A DNA stretch of 64,000 nt from JAHECQ01 sp047638695 (GTDB lineage: Bacteria > Actinomycetota > Acidimicrobiia > Acidimicrobiales > SZUA-35). Below the pieces are notes generated by a model that was not told where the DNA came from, did no database searches, and was given only the letters and a program-made list of their open reading frames with translations. How positions within the stretch are numbered: the stretch's first letter is position 1; each line of letters begins with the position of its first letter. Position numbers and translations under genes: made by a program. The DNA is taken from contig JBLINY010000003.1 in assembly GCA_047638695.1 (NCBI GenBank), forward strand, positions 37,507 to 101,506, written 5' to 3'. This document shows positions 26,200 to 34,678 of this stretch, piece by piece.

Positions 26200-27177
26200 A
26201 TGAAAGAGACCGAACAGGCACGAGGAACCGGGATCGAACTCGAACCACGGGTCGACGAACACCACAAACGGATCCTGGGCAAGCTGCCCGTCGATCTACT
26301 CGACTTCTCCGATGTCAACGCGGTACGAGAAGCCTTCGCCGAAGTGCGCCGGCCCGAGATGGACCCGACGGTAACGACCGAGGACGTCAGGGTCCCCGGC
26401 CTTGACGGCGACCCTGACGTACGAATTCGCCTCTATCGCCCGGCCGATATGGCCCCGGATGCTTCGGCCTTCTTCTGGATCCATGGCGGCGGCATGGTCA
26501 TCGGTACGGTCGAGATGAGCGACGCCTACTGCGCCTCCGTCGCCGCCACCAATGGAGCCATCGTGGCATCGGTCGACTATCGCCTGGCCCCCGAACACCC
26601 CTTCCCCGCCCCTATGAACGACTGCTACGCCGGCCTCTCGTGGTTCGCCAGCCAAGCCGGGGAGCTGGGATTTGATTCGACCCGACTAGCTATCGGAGGC
26701 GCCTCAGCAGGGGGTGGATTGGCCGCCGGCCTGGCCCTCATGGCCCGCGATCGGGGCGGCCCCGGCATCTGTTTCCAGCTACTGGTATTCCCGATGCTCG
26801 ACCACCGCAACGTCACCGCTAGCAGCCATGCCATTCACGACCCTCGAGTGTGGCATCGCGAGGCCAACCTCTACGGGTGGGACGCCTACCTCGGTGGCAC
26901 CGGCGGCAACGACGACGTTTCAATCTACGCCTCACCCACCTTGGCCGCCGATCTCAGCCGCCTGCCGCCAGCCCACATCAACGTCGGCGACCTCGACATG
27001 TTCCTCGACGAAGACGTGGCCTATGCCATGGAGCTACTGCGGGCCGGTGTGCCGTGCGAGCTCCACGTCTACCCGGGAGCGTTCCACGGCTCAAACGGTC
27101 AGGTCGTTAAGTCACCGTTGTCCAAGCGCTGGAATACCGATGAACAAGCCGCCCTGACCCGAGCACTTGGAGCCTGA
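26200..27177 (+). CDS. alpha/beta hydrolase, hormone-sensitive lipase (fold-3) family
   Basis: A 325-residue esterase. The HGGG oxyanion motif (95-98), the nucleophile in GASAGG (Ser169) and the C-terminal His in GAFHGS are all present, as is DYRLAPEHPFPAP, typical of the HSL family. Likely acts on short-chain esters in the cytoplasm. Its stop is 4 bases before the ATG of the dioxygenase gene, so the two are probably co-transcribed. Confidence 0.92.
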   Translation: MKETEQARGTGIELEPRVDEHHKRILGKLPVDLLDFSDVNAVREAFAEVRRPEMDPTVTTEDVRVPGLDGDPDVRIRLYRPADMAPDASAFFWIHGGGMVIGTVEMSDAYCASVAATNGAIVASVDYRLAPEHPFPAPMNDCYAGLSWFASQAGELGFDSTRLAIGGASAGGGLAAGLALMARDRGGPGICFQLLVFPMLDHRNVTASSHAIHDPRVWHREANLYGWDAYLGGTGGNDDVSIYASPTLAADLSRLPPAHINVGDLDMFLDEDVAYAMELLRAGVPCELHVYPGAFHGSNGQVVKSPLSKRWNTDEQAALTRALGA

Positions 27178-27181
27178 CCCC

Positions 27182-28009
27182 ATGCGCATCACGCCACTCA
27201 GCGACGCCATCGGTGCCGAGATAACCGATGTCGACCTGAACCAGCTCGACGACGATGGCTTCGACCTTCTGAGCGACACGTTCCACCAGCACGGGGTGAT
27301 CTTCGTGCGCGACCAACAACTGAGCCCCGAACAACACGTCGCCTTCGCTGAACGCTGGGCCCCGATCGACATCAACCGCTTCTTCAAACCAGTGGACGGG
27401 CACCCGAAGATAGCTGAGGTGCTGAAAGAGCCAACCGACGATCACAACATCGGCGGCGGCTGGCACACCGACCATTCCTATGACGTCGAGCCGGCGATGG
27501 GCTCGCTACTTTTCGCCCGCGATATTCCCGACACCGGGGGCGACACACTCTTCGCCAGCCCGGCAGCCGCCTACGACGCCCTCAGCGAAGGCTTCAAACA
27601 GATGCTGGCCCCACTGGTGGCCCGGCACTCGAACGAACACGTCTTCGGCGCCGCAGCGCTGAAAACCCGCGAACTGGGCGATCGAATCGGCAACCCCGAC
27701 GCAGCCGGTCAGACCGCTGAACATCCCCTGGTCATCACGCACCCCCTGAGCGGGCGCCAGGTGCTCTACGTGAATCCGGGCTTCACCACCGACATCGTCG
27801 GATGGAATGGTGCCGAGTCGAAGGCGCTGCTGCGCTTCTTGTACGACCACATCACCCAGCCCCAGTTCACCATCCGTTTCAAGTGGGCCGAGGGCACTCT
27901 GGCCTTCTGGGACAACCGGGCCTGCTGGCACTACGCCCTCAACGACTACCCCGGCAAGCGACGGCACCTCCACCGCATCACCGTGGCCGGCTCAGCACTC
28001 GCTGCCTAA
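27182..28009 (+). CDS. TauD/TfdA family Fe(II)/2-oxoglutarate dioxygenase
   Basis: A 275-residue non-heme iron dioxygenase. The facial triad shows as HxD in GWHTDHSY (His95, Asp97) and a distal His in CWHYALNDY; Arg in KRRHLHR binds 2-oxoglutarate. The family hydroxylates taurine, phenoxyacetates, alkyl sulfates and similar compounds; the substrate is not readable. The ATG at 27182 gives the conserved MRITPLSDAIGAEI start; a TTG five codons upstream overlaps the preceding gene. The gene end is duplicated (see 28000). Confidence 0.9.
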   Translation: MRITPLSDAIGAEITDVDLNQLDDDGFDLLSDTFHQHGVIFVRDQQLSPEQHVAFAERWAPIDINRFFKPVDGHPKIAEVLKEPTDDHNIGGGWHTDHSYDVEPAMGSLLFARDIPDTGGDTLFASPAAAYDALSEGFKQMLAPLVARHSNEHVFGAAALKTRELGDRIGNPDAAGQTAEHPLVITHPLSGRQVLYVNPGFTTDIVGWNGAESKALLRFLYDHITQPQFTIRFKWAEGTLAFWDNRACWHYALNDYPGKRRHLHRITVAGSALAA

Positions 28010-28026
28010 CAAGCGCTGCCTAACAA
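28000..28026 (+). repeat. direct duplication of the dioxygenase gene end
   Basis: CGCTGCCTAACAA occurs at 28000-28012, where TAA is the stop, and again at 28014-28026, a 14-base period. Confidence 0.88.
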
Positions 28027-28033
28027 TCTCTGG

Positions 28034-28765
28034 CTAGCCAGCGCCTAGGGCCCGCCGGTCATCGCGTCGAATGCGGGCCTGGCCCAGGTCGGCAGAGCTG
28101 GCGGCCGCGCTGCCTTCGTCGTACGCGCCAGGGTCCAGGGTGACCTTCGAGTTGTCAGTACTGACAGGACCGAACGCCGATTCCATATACATCTCGAGCT
28201 CGTCGGCCAGCACCAAGCTTCGCTCGGCGGAAAGGCCAGTTGGGTCGGCCACATTGACAGCCTCAGTCAGTCGTTCTCCCACCTGAACCGCGAAGCCGTA
28301 GAGGTAACTGCGACGCACGCGCACCAACGAGCCACGGTCATTGGGCCCGGCCTGCGGCAAGCCACGCAAAGCCTGATGCTCGAGCGATAGGGCAAGCAGC
28401 TTGACCAATTCGCGATCGATTGCCCGGCCGATCAGCGTGATCTTGCTCACCTTGCGAGTGCCGTACGTCTTGGAGAGAAGTACACGCGACCGGTTGGCCC
28501 GAGCCACCATCGTCCAGACCAGTGCCCGCTCGTACCCGTAGCGACCTTCGATACTGATCTCCTCGTGCGACATCGGGTTGGGTGCCGAGCCGGCGGCGAG
28601 CACATCAACGTCAATGGCGTAGTGCGTGATGAGCTCCTGAGCCTTAGCCATACAGGCCTCGGCTTCCTGCGGGAACTCGGTGCTTTCGGCTTTCCGAAGA
28701 AGGGCTTGCACCTTCTCGACGATGTTCTGATCGTTCTTGTTATGTGCGCTTGTGTTGTCCGACAT
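28034..28765 (-). CDS. DUF2786 domain protein
   Basis: A 243-residue protein. The N-terminal 40 residues (VEKVQALLRKAESTEFPQEA, then AMAKAQELITHYAID-like text) match the DUF2786 signature: a helical segment with spaced Lys/Ala. A longer, partly helical C-terminal part follows with ALVWTMVARANRSRVL. No enzymatic motif is seen. Function unknown; members occur in actinobacteria and phages and may bind nucleic acid. It is transcribed away from the SDR gene at 28879, with a 113-base shared spacer. Confidence 0.75.
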   Translation of the reverse strand: MSDNTSAHNKNDQNIVEKVQALLRKAESTEFPQEAEACMAKAQELITHYAIDVDVLAAGSAPNPMSHEEISIEGRYGYERALVWTMVARANRSRVLLSKTYGTRKVSKITLIGRAIDRELVKLLALSLEHQALRGLPQAGPNDRGSLVRVRRSYLYGFAVQVGERLTEAVNVADPTGLSAERSLVLADELEMYMESAFGPVSTDNSKVTLDPGAYDEGSAAASSADLGQARIRRDDRRALGAG

Positions 28766-28878
28766 GGAAGTTCCTCACGTTTGGGTCACGTCGGGGAAGG
28801 TCTGCCTCATCTTAGTGAGGCACCCCCACAACCGATACCGTCTCCTTCGTTCTCAGCGACCAAAGAAGGATCTGATCC

Positions 28879-29658
28879 ATGCCTCGTATGAACCTCACCG
28901 ACGCCTCCGCCATCGTTACGGGCGGCGCATCCGGAATTGGCGAAGCCTCTGCTCGGCAGCTGAGCGAACTCGGCGCCAAGGTGGTGATCGCCGACCTCAA
29001 CGAGGACGGCGGCAAGAAGGTCGCCGACGAAATCGGCGGCATGTTCGTCAAGTGTGACGTGTCCAGCGAGGAAGACGGCGCCGCCGCCGTCGAGGCCGCT
29101 AACGACATGGGCCCGCTCCGGGCGCTCGTGAACTCGGCTGGTCTAGGCCGGGCAGCACGCACAGTCGACCGCGACAACAATCCAATGCCTCAGAACGACT
29201 TCGACTTCGTCATCCGCATCAACCTTCTCGGCTCGTTCAACATGCTTCGCCTGTCGGCAGCGGCCATGGCCAAGACAGATCCCCTCGATGACGACGGCGC
29301 ACGCGGCGCCATCGTCAACATGGCATCTGCCGCCGCCTTCGATGGCCAGATCGGACAAGCCGCCTACTCGGCGTCCAAGGGCGGCATCGTCGGCATGACG
29401 CTGCCGATCGCCCGTGACCTGTCGGCAATCGGCATCCGGGTCAACACCATCGCCCCCGGGCTCATCGACACCCCGATCTATGGTGAAGGCGAAGAGTCCG
29501 AAAAGTTCAAGGCTCACCTCGGTCAATCGGTGCTGTTCCCGAAGCGTCTCGGAAGCGGTGAGGAACTCGCCTTTGCCGTGATGGAGTGCATCACCAACCC
29601 GTACATGAACGGCGAGACGATTCGGGTCGACGGTGGCATCCGGATGCCGCCGCGCTGA
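28879..29658 (+). CDS. SDR family 3-hydroxyacyl-CoA dehydrogenase-like protein
   Basis: A 259-residue short-chain dehydrogenase of the type II 3-hydroxyacyl-CoA dehydrogenase (HSD17B10-like) kind. GGASGIGEAS lies near 15-24, NSAGLG near 89-94, the active-site Ser is in NMASAAAF and YSASK gives Tyr/Lys. The long insert before the Ser segment (around residues 110-140) and the C-terminal RVDGGIRMPPR fit that subgroup. It probably oxidises 3-hydroxyacyl-CoA to 3-ketoacyl-CoA. A GAAGGA box precedes the ATG at 28879. Confidence 0.9.
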   Translation: MPRMNLTDASAIVTGGASGIGEASARQLSELGAKVVIADLNEDGGKKVADEIGGMFVKCDVSSEEDGAAAVEAANDMGPLRALVNSAGLGRAARTVDRDNNPMPQNDFDFVIRINLLGSFNMLRLSAAAMAKTDPLDDDGARGAIVNMASAAAFDGQIGQAAYSASKGGIVGMTLPIARDLSAIGIRVNTIAPGLIDTPIYGEGEESEKFKAHLGQSVLFPKRLGSGEELAFAVMECITNPYMNGETIRVDGGIRMPPR

Positions 29659-29694
29659 TCGACACTCGCTTCGCCACTACTTAATCGCGGCCAA

Positions 29695-30135
29695 TCAGCC
29701 TCGTTCGATGACAACCACCGGGATCGTTCGGTCGGTCAACTTCGTGTACTCGCCAAACCTCGGCATGGCGGCAACTCGCTCGTCGAGCAACCGTGACCGC
29801 TCCGGCTCATCGACTACGGATGCCTTGGCCTCGTACCGCTCGGTCCCGTCCTCGACCGCGACATCGGGGTTGGCGACAAGGTTGTGATACCAGGCCGGGT
29901 GACGCACGTCGCCTGCACGCGAGGCGATCAGCACGATCCGGTCGCCGTCCATCGTGATCGTCAGCGGCGACACCCGTTCCTGACCTGACTTGGCACCGGT
30001 CGTCGTCAGCAGAATCATCGGATTCCCTTCAAACCGGCCGGTGCACTTGCCACCGTTCGCACGGAACTCGGCGATCACACCGTCGTTGAGTTTGAGCCAT
30101 TGCTCGTCGGATAGCGGCGGGAGTCGATCAGCCAT
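29695..30135 (-). CDS. F420H2-dependent (Ddn-like) quinone/nitro reductase family protein
   Basis: A 146-residue small beta-barrel protein of the deazaflavin-dependent nitroreductase family. MILLTTTGAKSGQERVSPL and AWYHNLVANPDVAVE are the usual F420-binding segments. Mycobacterial relatives reduce menaquinone or nitroimidazoles. The ATG at 30135 gives the conserved start; a longer ATG at 30171 reads into the TetR promoter side. It lies divergent from the TetR gene at 30295, and may therefore be regulated by it (inference). Confidence 0.85.
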   Translation of the reverse strand: MADRLPPLSDEQWLKLNDGVIAEFRANGGKCTGRFEGNPMILLTTTGAKSGQERVSPLTITMDGDRIVLIASRAGDVRHPAWYHNLVANPDVAVEDGTERYEAKASVVDEPERSRLLDERVAAMPRFGEYTKLTDRTIPVVVIERG

Positions 30136-30294
30136 AGCCAGAGTTTGTTGGCTGCGTCGCCCCCCGTCCAAACCACGTCCAACAAGACGCGGCAGCTCCC
30201 GGCTCGATTTGCTCTACATCGAGCCAGGCCATCCCGTCCGTCAGCTGCCAGTTTCGGGTTGCGGGCCAGGTCGATCACGGCGCATAGTTCGCTG

Positions 30295-30861
30295 GTGTCA
30301 CCCGCGAGCCCACCCCCCACCGACCGGGCAGCGGCGGTAAGGCGAGCGCTTCGAACGCTGGTGGCCGCTAACGGATTCCACGGCACCTCAATGAGCGCGG
30401 TGGCAACTGAGGCCGGCGTGGCCACCGGCACCGCCTATGTCCACTACGCATCGAAGAATGAGTTGGTGTTGGCCGCCCACGTCGAAGCCATGAAAGATCT
30501 CAGCGCGGCGGCGCTCGAGGCCGACGACGCCCGGCTCGAACCAGCCATCCGATTCCGTCGGCTTTGGCTAGCCGTTTACCGTCACCTCACTGCCGATCCT
30601 GTTCGGGCCCGGTTCCTGGCCCAAGTTGAGCACTCGCCGTACGCCATCGAAGCCAAAGCAAGACGGCTCACCGACGTCGACCCGCTCCTCGATCTGCTGG
30701 CCTCGCCAGTCCTAGATGAGTTCGTCGCCGACCTCCCACTGTCGTTTCTGCACGATCTTGGGTTCGGCCCGTCCATCAGACTGGCTGCGAGCGACGTCGA
30801 GCTCACCGAGCCGACCCTCGACCGCCTGGTCGAGGCGTGTTGGCGCTCCATCACCGCCTAG
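30295..30861 (+). CDS. TetR family transcriptional regulator
   Basis: 188 residues from the GTG at 30295. The N-terminal helix-turn-helix is visible as MSAVATEAGVATGTAYVHYA with SKNELV after it; the rest is a helical ligand domain ending SITA. The frame is open back to 30145, but that part is Arg/Ser-rich, overlaps the divergent reductase promoter, and is not TetR-like. Neighbouring targets are the Ddn-like reductase (divergent) and the wrecked enoyl-CoA hydratase just downstream, so it may have controlled a CoA-ester catabolic gene. Confidence 0.83.
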   Translation: MSPASPPPTDRAAAVRRALRTLVAANGFHGTSMSAVATEAGVATGTAYVHYASKNELVLAAHVEAMKDLSAAALEADDARLEPAIRFRRLWLAVYRHLTADPVRARFLAQVEHSPYAIEAKARRLTDVDPLLDLLASPVLDEFVADLPLSFLHDLGFGPSIRLAASDVELTEPTLDRLVEACWRSITA

Positions 30862-30943
30862 GCCCGGCCCCAAAGACTCTCCTCAGAATTCGCCCCAAAA
30901 GACTGTTGGCAAGGCTTCGTTCAGTAGAGGAGGATGGTCGCAC

Positions 30944-31343
30944 ATGACTGACGAGCTTGTCTACGACGTCCAAGGCCGGCAGAGCGCGCGGCGGGACCTG
31001 GCTGCTGCCTCGAATCTTTGGCTTCTCGAAAGCGGCGGAACTCCTCTTCACCGCAAGGACGCTCACCGCCAGCGATGCACTCGACCTGGGCTTGGTAAGC
31101 CAGGTGATCGCCGACGATGCGTCGCTCGACACGGCCATGGCCCTAGCTGACGAGATTGCCGCCAACGCCCCACTGGCTATTCGCGCATCGAAGCGACCGA
31201 TGCGTCACGCCATGACGGAAGGGCTGGAGGATCACGTGCAACGCCAGTACCTCGCGTTGCTGCCTCTGTTCGGAACGAAAGACTTCCGGGAGGGACTGGC
31301 CGCGTACCTAGAGAAACGGCCAGCATCGTTCGAAGGCCACTAG
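30944..31343 (+). pseudogene. enoyl-CoA hydratase remnant with a large internal deletion and frameshift
   Basis: The ATG at 30944 follows a GGAGG box and starts MTDELVYDVQG, the usual beginning of an enoyl-CoA hydratase. From about 30975 that frame turns into nonsense, while the +1 frame reads GGTWLLPRIFG, then the normal C-terminal half (FTARTLTASDALDLGLVSQV) to the stop at 31343. The middle, roughly 130-140 residues including both catalytic and oxyanion-hole segments, is missing. The gene is therefore dead by internal deletion; a sequencing chimera is the only other simple explanation. It sits directly behind a TetR regulator. Confidence 0.8.
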
Positions 31344-31352
31344 GGATCGAGG

Positions 31353-32462
31353 TCAGCCTCCGAGTTGCTGGAGTTCCTCGCTGCTCAAACATCCAAGGAT
31401 CGCGCCCGCTATGGCAGCCTGATCTGGCTCCCCACCGGCGATGATTGTGGACATCATTTCCGACTCGGCGATCTTCTCATCGATACATGTCACCGAGTCG
31501 TCGGAGAGGAACACGCCGTCTTTCTCGGCCTCTGCCGCGATCACAGCGCCGAACTGGATGCAATCGAGCACTGGTCCGATGACGTCAGCCTGCACATCGG
31601 CCGGGAGGTCCTCGAAGTCGAGAGCGGGGTTATCCACGAAGGCGGCCCAGAAACTGTCCATCGACCCCGGAGTGCTGTAACCGTCTTCGACACACACAGG
31701 ATCCAGAGCGTCGGCCATCGTGGGGTCTTCGCCCAGGGACTGACTGATCACGTCGGCGAACAAGAACCCGGGCAGGCACTCGCTCATGGTGTCAATCAGC
31801 GGCTGACGCGCCTCCGACAGAGGTTGTTCTTCGTTGCCAACGGCGATGAAGCCCAGAATGACAAGCTCACCCTCAGGACCCGAGAGCTTGCCCTCGAGAC
31901 AGGTGCCCATCTCGTCAGGGGCCTCGAGCTCTGACCCCTCGTTGAAGCTCTGCACCATGAACCCGGCCATCACGCCTGGCTCGGTGCAGGCAAAGGAGAT
32001 CTTCACAACTTCCGCCTGATCGGCGTCGCTGAGATCAGAGAACTCGTCGGCCATCATCACGGTGCCAAGCAGCCCGAGATCGTTAGCCAGCTCGTCGAGC
32101 ACACATGCCTCGGCCTCTGGTGGGAAGGCATCCTCCAGAGTCAGCGCAGCTTGGGCCGCAACTTCGGAGGTCATGCCATCGCTTAGGTCGGGCGCCGCCG
32201 ACTCGTCGCTGCCACCGTCTGAACTACTTGCTGTGTCATCGCTATTGCCACTGGCGTCGCCACCGGTGCTGCTGGACAACCCACCCGAGCTCGACTGGCC
32301 ATTCGAGTCGGTGTCTGAGTCGGCGACGGTCGCTTCAGCAACAGTCGAAGTTGTCGTCTCCGGTTCACTGGTGATGGCCGCTTCGCCATCAGAACCGGCC
32401 CCGCAAGCGGAGGCCAGCAGGCCAAGAGAACAGAGCAGGACAGTGAGGCTGCGACGCGACAT
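31353..32462 (-). CDS. predicted lipoprotein with four Cys-paired repeats, function unknown
   Basis: A 369-residue exported protein (start ATG 32462; 32486 also possible). The signal peptide ends LLASAC, a lipobox with lipidated Cys, followed by a Ser/Thr/Gly/Asp-rich linker of about 75 residues. The remaining part has four units of about 65-75 residues, each with two Cys about 30-45 residues apart (for example CVLDEL...FACTEP; CLEGKL...ECLPG; CVEDGY...DCIQF; CIDEKI...GCLSS). The spacing suggests one disulfide per unit outside the cell. It is very acidic. No family is recognised. Confidence 0.7.
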   Translation of the reverse strand: MSRRSLTVLLCSLGLLASACGAGSDGEAAITSEPETTTSTVAEATVADSDTDSNGQSSSGGLSSSTGGDASGNSDDTASSSDGGSDESAAPDLSDGMTSEVAAQAALTLEDAFPPEAEACVLDELANDLGLLGTVMMADEFSDLSDADQAEVVKISFACTEPGVMAGFMVQSFNEGSELEAPDEMGTCLEGKLSGPEGELVILGFIAVGNEEQPLSEARQPLIDTMSECLPGFLFADVISQSLGEDPTMADALDPVCVEDGYSTPGSMDSFWAAFVDNPALDFEDLPADVQADVIGPVLDCIQFGAVIAAEAEKDGVFLSDDSVTCIDEKIAESEMMSTIIAGGEPDQAAIAGAILGCLSSEELQQLGG

Positions 32463-32551
32463 GGTCGAGAGAATAGGCCTGAGCATCCTTGAGGTATTGG
32501 CACCGTTTCAACCGAGCCTTACCGTTGATTGCCCAACTATTGATTTTTGGC

Positions 32552-33424
32552 TCAAAGACAGTGGGCAATGACTGAACTGGCCATCGCCGCTGGGTCTTCC
32601 ATCGGCCCGAAATGGGTGAGGCCAGCATGTTCTTGCAACACCGCACTTGGAATGGCCGAGGCAATCAGCGGCGCCACGGCTGCCGGGATGGCGTGAGGAC
32701 CACCCGTGTTTGCTCCGCTCGCGACAAGCACTGGTGTGGTCACCGCTGTTAGTACAGCGAAGTCAAGCGGCTGGCCGCCTTCGAACACGCGAGCCTCATC
32801 CTCACCTTCGCATGTGAGCCGAATACCTCCACCCTCTACCGGTCGGGTACCAATTTCGACATACCCGCGAACCGCTTCGGGGTCGCACGTCGAGAACGGG
32901 CGTTTGGCCATGAAGTTGCCGAACGCGTCCTCGACCGAGTCGAAGTGCATCCGACGCTTCCGAGCCGCGTCGACCAACATTGATGGCCCGCCAGAGCGAT
33001 CGAAGTCGCTCGGAATTACCACCGGTTCGAACAACCAGAGTGAGTGAAACGCTTCGGGTCGACGCACCGCTGCGAAGATTCCCGCCGCGCCACCGAGAGA
33101 ATGAGCGGCGAAACGAATCGGGCCTTCACCGATAGCAGCGGCGGCAGCGAACACATCCTCGGCCATGCGGTTGCGATCGACCGAATAGTTGGGGTCTGTG
33201 GGCCGACAGGCACCGTGGCCTCGCAGATCGAGGCCGTAGCAGTGAAAGGAACCGACGAGATGCGGTAGGGCACCCCGCCACATCCCAGCATTTAGGCCAT
33301 TGCCATGACACAACAGCAGCGGCGCACCCTCACCGCCAAAGTCATGGAGCGCGACGGGCTGGCCGTCGTCGCTCTCGATGATTTGGGTAGAACGTGGGGC
33401 CGGCGGGGTGAGCGACGGTTGCAG
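32552..33424 (-). CDS. alpha/beta hydrolase with non-canonical start
   Basis: A hydrolase related to the one at 24-908. CHGNG (oxyanion), HSLGG (nucleophile Ser) and THFGPMED (catalytic His) are visible. The first standard start, a TTG at 33313, would cut off the first beta strands. The frame upstream reads in good agreement with the paralogue (IIESDDGQPVALHDFGGEG, then APLLL) back to a stop at 33425-33427, which is the stop of the CoA-transferase. No ATG, GTG or TTG lies in that stretch. A CTG directly after the stop (33424) or an ATC is therefore the likely start, with translational coupling. Confidence 0.75.
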   Translation of the reverse strand: MQPSLTPPAPRSTQIIESDDGQPVALHDFGGEGAPLLLCHGNGLNAGMWRGALPHLVGSFHCYGLDLRGHGACRPTDPNYSVDRNRMAEDVFAAAAAIGEGPIRFAAHSLGGAAGIFAAVRRPEAFHSLWLFEPVVIPSDFDRSGGPSMLVDAARKRRMHFDSVEDAFGNFMAKRPFSTCDPEAVRGYVEIGTRPVEGGGIRLTCEGEDEARVFEGGQPLDFAVLTAVTTPVLVASGANTGGPHAIPAAVAPLIASAIPSAVLQEHAGLTHFGPMEDPAAMASSVIAHCL

Positions 33425-34609
33425 CTAGACCACCCGCTTCGATCGCAGCTCTGCGATCTCGGCGTCGCTGTACCCCAGTTCGTCCAGGAGTTCGACTGTG
33501 TGTTCGCCCAGCTCGGGCGGCCGTCGCTGGATGCCTCCTGGGCTGGCGCTCATGTACACCGGGAAGTCGACGATCTTGGCCGGCTTGTCGAGCGTTGGAT
33601 AGTCGACATCGGCCAGGATGCCGGTTGCGTTGATGTGTTCGTCGTCGAGCGCCTGCTGTGGGCTGTAGACGGGACCGCCGGGCACCTTCGCGGCTTCCAT
33701 TGCCGCCAACACTTCGTCGTTTGACCGCGTGATGCACCAGCCGGCCATAACGGTCGAGAGGGCCTCACCGTTATCACCGCGAGAGAGATCGTCCTTGAAG
33801 CGATCGTCGTTCATGAGGTCGGGCTGGCCGACCAGCTCGCAGAATCGCTCGAACTGATAGGCGCCGATGACCATGCACATGATCCAGCCATCGCTTGTCT
33901 GGAAAACGTCGGATGGCCCTGCTGTCTGAGCTCGGTTGCCACTGGCCACCCGGTTGATCTGCAGCTGCTGCTGTTCCATCAGGTGAGCGTTGCTGACGGT
34001 GAGCGCTGTCTTCAGCAGGGCACCTTCGATCATCTGGCCCTCGCCGGTGAGATCACGGTGACGAAGCGCAGCCATCGTGGCGAAGGCGGAAAGACCAGCG
34101 GTTCCAAAGTCGACGAAGGGAACGTTGGCTCGCATCGGAGCATCGGGTTCGCCAGTGACGTGAAGGGCGCCGGACATCGACTGGGCCAACCCATCGAAGC
34201 CAATCTTCGAGCTCATCGGGCCGCCGCTACCAAAGGCGTTCGCCGTCGTGAGAATGATGTCGGGCTTGATCTTCTTGAGACTCTCGTAGTCGAGGCCCAT
34301 CGTTACGAGTGTCTGAGGTGGCAAGTTGGCGACCACGATGTCGGCCGTGGCGATCAGCTTGTGCATGATCGCTTTCCCCTCGTCCTTGATGGGGTTCAGA
34401 GTCAAGCTACGCTTGTTGCGACCCACTTGAAGAAAGGTGGCACCGGTCCCATCGGTGGCGACCGGGGTGAGCCAGCGGTCTTCGCCGCCATCAACTCGTT
34501 CCACCCGAATGACGTCGGCCCCGAGGTCGCCGAGCAGGGTGGCGCAGAACGGCCCCGCTATGTAGCGGCCGAAGTCGATGACCCGTATTCCGTCGAGCAC
34601 TCCAGGCAT
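33425..34609 (-). CDS. CaiB/BaiF class III CoA-transferase
   Basis: A 394-residue family III CoA-transferase. Begins MPGVLDGIRVIDFGRYIAGP, continues with RNKRSLTLNPIKD and NLPPQTLVTMGLDYE, and ends DAEIAELRSKRVV. An AGGGGG box precedes the ATG at 34609. It is followed without spacing by the hydrolase (32552), so one message probably makes both. The thioesterase gene lies 69 bases upstream on the same strand. Together they suggest activation and release of an organic acid (inference). Confidence 0.9.
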   Translation of the reverse strand: MPGVLDGIRVIDFGRYIAGPFCATLLGDLGADVIRVERVDGGEDRWLTPVATDGTGATFLQVGRNKRSLTLNPIKDEGKAIMHKLIATADIVVANLPPQTLVTMGLDYESLKKIKPDIILTTANAFGSGGPMSSKIGFDGLAQSMSGALHVTGEPDAPMRANVPFVDFGTAGLSAFATMAALRHRDLTGEGQMIEGALLKTALTVSNAHLMEQQQLQINRVASGNRAQTAGPSDVFQTSDGWIMCMVIGAYQFERFCELVGQPDLMNDDRFKDDLSRGDNGEALSTVMAGWCITRSNDEVLAAMEAAKVPGGPVYSPQQALDDEHINATGILADVDYPTLDKPAKIVDFPVYMSASPGGIQRRPPELGEHTVELLDELGYSDAEIAELRSKRVV

Positions 34610-34678
34610 GTTCGCTTCCCCCTACGCTTGTTTCTTACAGGTTGGTTTCTTGAGATTATGTTCTTCAGTTCGTGTTGC

